DNA of 18,527 nt from an uncultured Porphyromonadaceae bacterium (GTDB lineage Bacteria; Bacteroidota; Bacteroidia; Bacteroidales; Muribaculaceae), in the NCBI GenBank assembly GCA_900550645.1, contig URTA01000053.1:1-18527 (forward strand). The letters run 5' to 3'. Numbering within the stretch: position 1 is the stretch's first letter; each line of letters opens with the position of its first letter. This document shows, piece after piece, positions 1 to 5,926 of the stretch. The translations under genes were made by a program, and so were the position numbers. The notes under the pieces were generated by a model that saw nothing but the letters and a program-made list of their open reading frames with translations, was not told where the DNA came from and made no database searches.

Positions 1-2
1 AT

Positions 3-116
3 ACCGAATTACCGAATATACTGAGACTCAGCCTGATCCTCATTTCTCTTGCATTTATTATATTCTACTATATTTATTTACCTAATAAGAAACGACATGG
101 AATCACAAAAGCCTAA
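3..116 (+). CDS. C-terminal end of an unidentified membrane protein (partial)
   Basis: An open frame enters from the left edge and stops with TAA at 114-116. Its 37 codons encode one strongly hydrophobic helix (LRLSLILISLAFIIFYYIYL) followed by a short basic tail (NKKRHGITKA), which fits the last transmembrane segment and cytoplasmic end of a membrane protein. It overlaps the next start codon at 97 by 20 bases, an arrangement common between cotranscribed genes. Only the end is visible, so the family cannot be named. The alternative is that this is chance coding in AT-rich DNA. The hydrophobic run with a positive end and the overlap with the next gene favour a real gene. Confidence 0.45.
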   Translation, partial: TELPNILRLSLILISLAFIIFYYIYLPNKKRHGITKA

Positions 117-402
117 AATTGCAATGTATGTGAAACGCTCTTTCGGAGAGAAGTTAAATGCATCTTTTGATTTTATAAGGGAGAACTGGAAGCTGATGCT
201 AAAGTTTACCACATATCTGCTTTTACCACTCTGTCTCATCCAAGCCCTAAGTCTAAATGGTATGATGAAAGGGATGGAAAGTATAGTGGAGGGCATGGAT
301 ATTTCTTCCGATACGGCTCTCCTTATCTCATTCCTCTCATACTATGGCTTGTTTGCACTTCTTCTCATAATAGGAATTGTCCTCACCTCGGTAGATGACT
401 GA
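97..402 (+). pseudogene. 5' part of a Bacteroidota membrane protein gene, cut off at an abrupt junction
   Basis: I place the start at ATG 97 (MESQKPKIAMYVKRSFGEKL) rather than at the upstream ATG at 49, because the 16 extra residues lie in the other overlapping frame. The protein has a polar N-terminus with the segment FGEKLNASFDFIRENWKLML, then two hydrophobic helices (about residues 42-54 and 72-95). This resembles the beginning of a Bacteroidota multi-pass membrane protein of unknown role; that resemblance is from memory. The frame runs into DNA that on the minus strand encodes HsdS and ends at a stop at 400-402. Its last 12-15 residues are therefore probably not native, and the rest of the gene is missing. 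It is either a truncated pseudogene or one end of a rearranged locus. Confidence 0.55.
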
Positions 403-567
403 TTCGTTTTTGTCGCGTTTGATTTTCTTCTCCTTGACGAGCCGCGCTTTTTCGGCGCGGATGCGCTCGAGCAGAACTGATGCGGGTTCGTCGTTAGGGT
501 CTTGCGGTACAAGTTTCCCCTGTATAGCCCATTGGAGTATGCTGTTCTTTAATTGTTTTCCGGTCAT
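337..567 (-). pseudogene. hsdS: Type I restriction-modification specificity subunit, 3'-truncated
   Basis: The product starts MTGKQLKNSILQWAIQGKLV and continues with PQDPNDEPASVLLERIRAEK. This is the very conserved N-terminal helix region of a common Bacteroidota HsdS family. An intact protein has about 400-500 residues with two target-recognition domains. Here the recognisable sequence ends at NSYYEK, about residue 69 (base 361). Seven unrelated codons and a stop follow, so both target-recognition domains are absent. The start lies 42 bases after the end of the DUF1016 gene, so it is the last gene of the hsdR-hsdM-DUF1016-hsdS operon. This copy cannot direct the complex to a DNA site. The remaining 3' part may lie elsewhere if the locus is invertible. 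Otherwise the gene is dead or the assembly is chimeric here. Confidence 0.85.
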
Positions 568-609
568 TGTCCTTAATCTTCAGAAATTCGGCACTGTTTT
601 GGTGTCGAA

Positions 610-1644
610 TCAGGGTTGCACTTCAGTTTCATCCAAAAGTCTGTCGATCTGTGCTTGAAGCTCTTCTCGCTTCGGCAAATAGAGCTGATAGCGTGCCACA
701 AACAGCTGGTTGGTGATGCCTTCCAGGGCATACTCCATCAGGAGCTTGTCTTTTCTTGCGCCCAATACAATGCCAACTGGAGGGTTGTCATCAGGTTGAC
801 AAACCTCTGTCTTGAAATAGTTCAGATAGAGGTTCATCTGTCCGATGTCGCCATGTTTTATTTCAGCTCGTTTGAGGTCAATCAATACATAGCATTTCAA
901 GATGCAATGGTAGAATACCAAGTCTACTTTGAATTGTCTGCTGCCTATCTGCATTGCATATTGTCTGCCTACGAAGGCAAAGCCACGGCCCATTTCCAGA
1001 AGGAACTGTTCCATGTGGTCTTTAAGAGCTTTTTCCAGGTCGCTCTCTTTGTAGCGTTTCTGTTTGGGAAGCCCTGCAAATTCGAGTACGAAGGGGTCGC
1101 GTATGATGTCTTGCGGCGTTTGCACTTGATGTCCCTCGTTGGCTAATGCGAGTACACCTGCCTTGTCGGTGCTTAGCGCAAGCCGCTGGAACAGGCAGCT
1201 TTTCATTTGCCGTTTCAGCTCACGGACTTTCCAGCCGCTCTTGATGGCTTCGTTGTAATAGAACTGGAATTCCAGCGTATCGTCGCACTTCAAAAGTTCA
1301 AAATAATGGCTCCATGTCAATTTGTGAGACACTGTCTCACAAATTGGAAAGGCAAGATAGAACTTGCGCATATAGACAAGGTTTGAACGGCTGAAGCCTT
1401 TCCCGTTTCTTGCGGTCAAGTCTTTGGCGAGGTTCACAAGCAGCTGTTTCCCATACTCGGCTCTATCCTTGCCTTTCAGTTCATACTCTACGATATATTT
1501 GCCTGTCTGCCAGTTTGCATCGAGCAATCTGGCGTTTATGGCGGCAATGGCGTTAGCCTTTGCTTCGCCCCATAGCGCAGTTATGTTGTCTATCAGCATC
1601 TGATAGGCAGCATCATTGATGTTTGACAGCTCGTTGTTCTCCAT
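610..1644 (-). CDS. DUF1016 (YhcG-type) PD-(D/E)XK nuclease-domain protein
   Basis: This 344-residue protein has the two parts usual for the family. The N-terminal helical DUF1016 region spans about residues 12-160, with the typical TGKYIVEYE, YGKQLL and GFSRSNLVYMRKFY segments followed by LTWSHYFELL. The C-terminal domain is a PD-(D/E)XK nuclease fold, with D241 in FKVDLVFYH and the D256-L-K258 motif in VLIDLKRAE. The active-site residues are present, so the fold could be catalytically competent. It sits between hsdM (28 bases upstream) and hsdS (42 bases downstream) on the same strand and so belongs to the restriction operon. DUF1016 genes are often found beside type I restriction genes in Bacteroidota, but their role there is not established. 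The coding sequence contains a perfect long palindrome at 1318-1346. Confidence 0.88.
   Translation of the reverse strand: MENNELSNINDAAYQMLIDNITALWGEAKANAIAAINARLLDANWQTGKYIVEYELKGKDRAEYGKQLLVNLAKDLTARNGKGFSRSNLVYMRKFYLAFPICETVSHKLTWSHYFELLKCDDTLEFQFYYNEAIKSGWKVRELKRQMKSCLFQRLALSTDKAGVLALANEGHQVQTPQDIIRDPFVLEFAGLPKQKRYKESDLEKALKDHMEQFLLEMGRGFAFVGRQYAMQIGSRQFKVDLVFYHCILKCYVLIDLKRAEIKHGDIGQMNLYLNYFKTEVCQPDDNPPVGIVLGARKDKLLMEYALEGITNQLFVARYQLYLPKREELQAQIDRLLDETEVQP
1318..1346. repeat. Perfect 29-nt palindrome inside the DUF1016 gene
   Basis: Two 14-base arms (1318-1331 and 1333-1346) are exact reverse complements around a single central C. The arm reads CAATTTGTGAGACA. In the mRNA this would form a very stable hairpin in the middle of the coding sequence, over the codons for FPICETVSHKLTW. 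Perfect arms of this length are unlikely by chance in about 18 kb. The function is unknown; it could act on the mRNA as a translation or processing signal, or as a DNA site for a dimeric protein. Confidence 0.8.
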
Positions 1645-1672
1645 ACTGATTAAACGGATTTACGTCACTGCG

Positions 1673-3250
1673 TTATATGTCTTGCATTTCGGGCACGTCA
1701 AGGTCTATGCCCAAGATGCGCTGTATTTCGGCAAGAGTCTTGTCTATCTGGTGTTCGAGCTGACGACGCTTGGCGTAATAGTTCTCGAGCAGCTCTTTGG
1801 GAGGCAATATCTCCTCCTCGTCTTTGGGGAATTTGCAGCGGTCGAAATCGCAATCGGACTGAATGATTTCCTCGACTGAGAAGCAGCGGCTCTTTTCGTT
1901 GTTGCTGTCGGCATCTGCTATCTCATGCCGGTTGTGCCACCATTCGCGGATAGGTTCAGCATGGGCAAGGAGCATCGGTTTTGTCTTGGAAAAGTGCTTG
2001 TAGCCGTCAGGCATGTCCATTCGGTAGAACCATACCTCCTTAGTAGCGTATCCTTCCGGCGCGTCTTCCGCAGTGTCGTTGTCGAAGAACAGGATATTGG
2101 TGGCTATAGATGTGTATGGGGCGAATATGCTGCCAGGCAAACGAATGATCGTATGCAGGTTGAAATTGCGGAGCAAATGTTGTTTGATAGCAAGTTTTGT
2201 CCCGTCAGTCCCGAACAAAAATCCGTCAGGAACAATTACACCCGCTCTGCCATGTTTGGCGAGCCGTTCCATAATCAAGACCATAAACAGGTCTGCTGTT
2301 TCAGAGGAGCGGAACTCGGTCTTGAAATTTTGCTTGACGCTTGCCTCTGTGCTTCCTCCGTATGGCGGGTTCATGGCAATGACATCTACTTTCTGCGATT
2401 TGTCGTGATATGCGGACATTGGTTTGCCCAGAGAGTCTGTGTGATGCAAGTCTGGATGCTCGATGCCGTGCAACAGTAGGTTGGTGACAGCCAGCAAGTA
2501 AGGGAAGGGTTTCCATTCCTGCCCTAACACGGCATTCTGAAATGCTTTGGAGTCTGCTGCCGTTTTTAGTTGCGGGCGAAGATGTTCAAGTGCCGAAACG
2601 AGAAATCCTCCTGTTCCCATGGCGAAATCGCCTATTTTCTCGCCGATTTTGGGGTTCAGCATTTGGATTATAAAATCGGTAAGGGCTCGTGGGGTGTAGA
2701 ACTCGCCGGCGCGCCCTGCGCCTTGCAGGTCTTTGAGCAGGCTTTCATATATGTCTCCGAATGTGTGCGTTTCGTTAGTGTCATTGAAATCAATCTCATC
2801 TACAACGTCAATCATCTGGCGGAGCAGTGTGCCGTTTTTCATGTATTGGTTTACTTCCAGAAACACCTCCTGGACAATGGCCTTGCCTCGAGGCGTGTCG
2901 GCTGAGATTCTTATGCCTGGGATTGTTTCGTCAAATGATTTTTGGCCTTTCAGGACTGGGAACAGTTTGCCGTTAATAAACGAAAGCAGCTCATCTCCGG
3001 TGAGAGCATCCTTGATGAGCCGTCCTTCATCATCTTTGGAGTGCGCCCATTTGCGCCAGCGCAGTTCTTCGGGGATTATGCTCCGGAATGGTTCTTCGGA
3101 GTCCAGGCATTCCCATATTTCTTCCTGGGCATCGTATACCTTGAGGAAGAAAATCCATACCATTTGCTCTATTCGCTGCGCGTCGCCATTTACGCCGGCA
3201 TCTTGGCGCATTATATTTTGAAGTCGTTTGACCAGATTGTTGATTGCCAT
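1673..3250 (-). CDS. hsdM: Type I restriction-modification system methyltransferase subunit
   Basis: This 525-residue protein is the N6-adenine methyltransferase subunit of a type I system, which acts as a complex with HsdS. The N-terminal helical HsdM_N region covers about residues 1-150 and begins MAINNLVKRLQNIMRQDAG. The catalytic domain contains FYTPRALTDFI before the S-adenosylmethionine-binding motif DFAMGTGGF (residues 208-216) and the adenine-methylase motif NPPY (294-297). The length is normal and all key motifs are present. Its start is 12 bases from the end of hsdR and its end is 28 bases from the DUF1016 gene, so the genes are almost certainly cotranscribed. Methylation needs an intact HsdS, and the one encoded here is truncated. 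Confidence 0.95.
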   Translation of the reverse strand: MAINNLVKRLQNIMRQDAGVNGDAQRIEQMVWIFFLKVYDAQEEIWECLDSEEPFRSIIPEELRWRKWAHSKDDEGRLIKDALTGDELLSFINGKLFPVLKGQKSFDETIPGIRISADTPRGKAIVQEVFLEVNQYMKNGTLLRQMIDVVDEIDFNDTNETHTFGDIYESLLKDLQGAGRAGEFYTPRALTDFIIQMLNPKIGEKIGDFAMGTGGFLVSALEHLRPQLKTAADSKAFQNAVLGQEWKPFPYLLAVTNLLLHGIEHPDLHHTDSLGKPMSAYHDKSQKVDVIAMNPPYGGSTEASVKQNFKTEFRSSETADLFMVLIMERLAKHGRAGVIVPDGFLFGTDGTKLAIKQHLLRNFNLHTIIRLPGSIFAPYTSIATNILFFDNDTAEDAPEGYATKEVWFYRMDMPDGYKHFSKTKPMLLAHAEPIREWWHNRHEIADADSNNEKSRCFSVEEIIQSDCDFDRCKFPKDEEEILPPKELLENYYAKRRQLEHQIDKTLAEIQRILGIDLDVPEMQDI

Positions 3251-3262
3251 ATTAAGGTGCTT

Positions 3263-5599
3263 TTAGGCTGATTGAATGTAAAGCTGTTTTTCAAGTTCGG
3301 CAAGCATTGCTCGGTATGCTTCCGGCCCGCCGAATGCCTTCATAATGAGAGGAATCTTGCCGAACTCTGCAAAGTCGGGGAGATTGAGAATTGAATTGTC
3401 CTCGATGTCAAATATGCCGGTCTCGGCATATTTTTCCATAAGGACCTCGATGATTTTCAGTGCCGTGCCTTTGTATTTGTTCAGGTAGCCGCGTTTCTTA
3501 ACCCCCTCTATACGCTCACGGCGTGTTAGAGGCTTGCCGTCGAAAGCGACATGGCAGATGATGTCGAACTCGTCCTTGTCTGCCAGGTTCGGATTTTCTT
3601 CGCGGATGGCTTTGACAAGCGCCTCCATGTCATCGAAGTCTTTCAGAAAATCTTTCTTTTTCCTGGCATTGCGCCAAGCTTCATTGAATGAGTCAAGTGT
3701 GGCGTAACGTTGTTTGACAGCCTTTCGGGTATAGTCCGTCACGCTTTCCGTGCATAATGTTTTCCCGTCTTCCCCGAGGTACTGGACACATTCGTGTACT
3801 ATCTGTATGTTATGACCTGTGACATAGAATTTTGACGGCTCGTTCATCGTATTGGGCTCTGCGTCATCGTCATCATAGGTCGGGTATGGCTTTGGTTGGG
3901 GCTGATTATGTGTCTTACCGTCATTAGAAGTAGTGTCTGCATCAGGCGTTCCGTCAAATTCGGGATCGTTGAATTTGTCAGTTGCATTGCGGAAGTCGAG
4001 GATGTCAAAGTACATTTTGTTCCCAGGCTCATAAATCCGAGTGCCTCGTCCGACCATCTGCTTGAAAGTGGTCATGCTGTTGACTTCCTTGTCAATGACA
4101 ATAAGGCCGCATGTTTTGCAGTCAACCCCGGTTGTCAGCAATTCGCTTGTAGTCGCGATTACCGGGTAATCTGATTCCGGGTCAATGAAATTGTCGAGGA
4201 GTGATTTGCCGACTCTGTCTTCACTCGTTATGCGTACCACATATTTGTTGTGAGATTTCTTGACCAGTGGCAGGTTCATCTCGTTCAGCAACGCACGCAT
4301 TATGTCCGCTTCCTCTTGGTCGGGACAGAAAACTATTGTCTTTGTCATGGGACCAATCTGCTTCAGCATTTCGGTTATCCGCTTTGCGACAATTCTCTGC
4401 CGTTTGCTGATGTTGATGTTCCGCCCTATAAGGTTGCGGGTGAAAACGTCTTCTCCTATTGGATGACCATGCAGGTCCTCTTCGTCTTTGCGGGGGATAT
4501 AGCCCTCCAGATCTACGTTCAAAAACGATTTTGTGACGCGGTAAGGGGCCAAGAATCCGTCTTCTATTCCTTGTCGTAAAGAATATGTGTAAATGGGTTT
4601 CCCGAAGTATTCGATATTGTTAGCACCGTCAACAGCTTTCGGCGTTGCGGTAAGACCAATTTGCGTGGCTGATGAGAAGTAGTCCAAAATGGTTCGCCAT
4701 TCAGAATCTTCACGTACGCTTGAACGATGACATTCGTCTACAACAATCAGGTCGAAGAAGTCTGGCGCAAGTTGCTCGTATGGTTGCCTTTCCCCTTCTT
4801 TAAGGTCATGCTTTACCCATTGACCGTAAAGAGACATGTATATTTCAAAGCCGTTCTTTATTTCTTTGCCTTGAACTTTGCACATGGTCTTGCGGAATGG
4901 CTTGAAATCATTGTTCATCGTTTGGTCAATAAGCACATTCCTGTCGGCGAGATAAAGGATTCTTTTCTTAGCTCTCGAATTATGAAGACGATGAATGATT
5001 TGGAAGGCAGTATAAGTTTTCCCAGTGCCTGTGGCCATTACAAGGAGGATGCGTTTGTCGCCTCTGGCGACAGCTTCGATAGTGCGGTTAATGGCGATTC
5101 TCTGATAGTATCGCGGAGGGTATGATTCTGAACTTGTATAATAAGGGAAGTTGACAATCGTTTCTTCCTCCTGAGTTAACGACTTCGCTTTCATTAATCG
5201 CTCTCGTAAAGCAAGTGGCGTAGGAAACTCCTCCATGTCGATTGTTCGTTCTTCGCCAGTTGTCATATCATGCTCAACGAACTGTTTGCCATTAGTGCTA
5301 TACGCATACGGGATATCGAGTATACTTGCATAATCAATGGCTTGCTGAATTCCGAGAGACGGGGAGTGTGATAAGGACTTGGCCTCGACAACTGCAATAG
5401 GATAATACTCTTGTGTATATAGGATATAATCAGCTTTTTTGCCTTGTTGCCGTTTTTGTGGCAATCCATTTCCTCGAACAATAATTCTGCCTGCTGTGAA
5501 GTAATGTTCCATTACGATGCTTGACTTGTCCCAATTCTTTTCAAGAGCTGGCGTAATGTAGAGACGTTTCGTGTCTTCTTCGCTTAGACTTTTATTCAT
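3263..5599 (-). CDS. hsdR: Type I restriction endonuclease / DNA translocase subunit
   Basis: This 778-residue protein is the cleaving and DNA-translocating subunit of a type I enzyme, of the shorter EcoEI-like kind. The N-terminal nuclease domain shows a PD-(D/E)XK signature with D57 (KADYILY) and E72/K74 in AVVEAKS. The superfamily 2 helicase core follows, with Walker A ATGTGKT (189-195), Walker B DECH (288-291), TATPK (from 317) and the arginine-finger motif QMVGRGTR (about 514-521). A C-terminal helical part then follows, expected to contact HsdM. No break or missing motif is visible. It is the first gene of the leftward operon, and a promoter at 5731-5762 lies upstream. Without a complete HsdS in the cell the endonuclease would be idle. 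Confidence 0.95.
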   Translation of the reverse strand: MNKSLSEEDTKRLYITPALEKNWDKSSIVMEHYFTAGRIIVRGNGLPQKRQQGKKADYILYTQEYYPIAVVEAKSLSHSPSLGIQQAIDYASILDIPYAYSTNGKQFVEHDMTTGEERTIDMEEFPTPLALRERLMKAKSLTQEEETIVNFPYYTSSESYPPRYYQRIAINRTIEAVARGDKRILLVMATGTGKTYTAFQIIHRLHNSRAKKRILYLADRNVLIDQTMNNDFKPFRKTMCKVQGKEIKNGFEIYMSLYGQWVKHDLKEGERQPYEQLAPDFFDLIVVDECHRSSVREDSEWRTILDYFSSATQIGLTATPKAVDGANNIEYFGKPIYTYSLRQGIEDGFLAPYRVTKSFLNVDLEGYIPRKDEEDLHGHPIGEDVFTRNLIGRNINISKRQRIVAKRITEMLKQIGPMTKTIVFCPDQEEADIMRALLNEMNLPLVKKSHNKYVVRITSEDRVGKSLLDNFIDPESDYPVIATTSELLTTGVDCKTCGLIVIDKEVNSMTTFKQMVGRGTRIYEPGNKMYFDILDFRNATDKFNDPEFDGTPDADTTSNDGKTHNQPQPKPYPTYDDDDAEPNTMNEPSKFYVTGHNIQIVHECVQYLGEDGKTLCTESVTDYTRKAVKQRYATLDSFNEAWRNARKKKDFLKDFDDMEALVKAIREENPNLADKDEFDIICHVAFDGKPLTRRERIEGVKKRGYLNKYKGTALKIIEVLMEKYAETGIFDIEDNSILNLPDFAEFGKIPLIMKAFGGPEAYRAMLAELEKQLYIQSA

Positions 5600-5730
5600 A
5601 ACGATGTAATCGGTTGTTTAATACTGCATTAATACGTTTTTTAGATTGTCTCGGGGCTTGTTGTCCATTATGAGATAGTGTCAGTTAACTCAAAAGAGGG
5701 AAATAGTAGCCAGAGTGACGGTCTTATCTG

Positions 5731-5762
5731 CAAAGTTAATGAGATTTTTCGGCATTGACAAG
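5731..5762 (-). promoter_or_regulatory. Predicted promoter for hsdR-hsdM-DUF1016-hsdS
   Basis: On the minus strand there is a full match to the Bacteroidota -7 box, TAACTTTG (5731-5738). It is preceded 20 bases upstream by CTTG (5759-5762), one base from the -33 consensus TTTG. The spacing is the family optimum. Transcription would start near 5725, leaving a leader of about 125 nt before the hsdR ATG. Confidence 0.65.
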
Positions 5763-5853
5763 CCGCGTGTGAAATATAATCCGAAAAAGTTTTGTGGCAA
5801 TACTTTGAATGAAGCATGAGGGGGTAATTGCGGCACTGCTGTAGCGGCGCGGC

Positions 5854-5865
5854 AATCCGCGGATT
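5854..5865. promoter_or_regulatory. Perfect palindrome AATCCGCGGATT at the parC promoter
   Basis: This 12-base sequence is an exact palindrome and shares two bases with the -33 TTTG box of the parC promoter. A site at this position is well placed to be an operator for a dimeric repressor. No regulator is encoded nearby and the site was not seen elsewhere in the window, so the role is inferred from position alone. Confidence 0.4.
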
Positions 5866-5895
5866 TGCGGGTTCGCGGGATTTTTCGTAACTTTA
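5864..5895 (+). promoter_or_regulatory. Predicted promoter for the parC gene series
   Basis: TTTG (5864-5867), a 20-base spacer, then TAACTTTA (5888-5895), one base from TAnnTTTG. Transcription should start near 5902, about 25 bases before the ATG at 5927. That placement argues for the ATG over the upstream TTG at 5903, which would lie at the very 5' end of the mRNA. Confidence 0.7.
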
Positions 5896-5926
5896 CGCGA
5901 TTTTGACACCCAACACAAAATGCACC

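Larger units (their letters stand above)
5600..5926. other. Divergent intergenic region between hsdR and parC
   Basis: About 330 bases without a convincing gene. The region contains one Bacteroidota-type promoter facing each way and a GC-rich block at about 5840-5880 with a perfect palindrome. The short frames here look like chance frames. The half towards hsdR is AT-rich and the half towards parC is GC-rich, which matches a change of composition at the edge of the restriction island. Confidence 0.7.

Noticed and set aside
616..1146. Plus-strand frame of 176 codons opposite the DUF1016 gene
   Set aside because: Antisense shadow; the minus-strand protein has clear nuclease motifs and operon context.
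5736..5918. Minus-strand 60-codon frame in the hsdR-parC intergenic region
   Set aside because: No recognisable family, overlaps both promoters, and has low-complexity basic composition; best explained by chance.
5903..5926. TTG start for parC adding eight residues
   Set aside because: The predicted transcription start is about 5902, leaving no leader for TTG 5903; ATG 5927 begins a typical ParC N-terminus.
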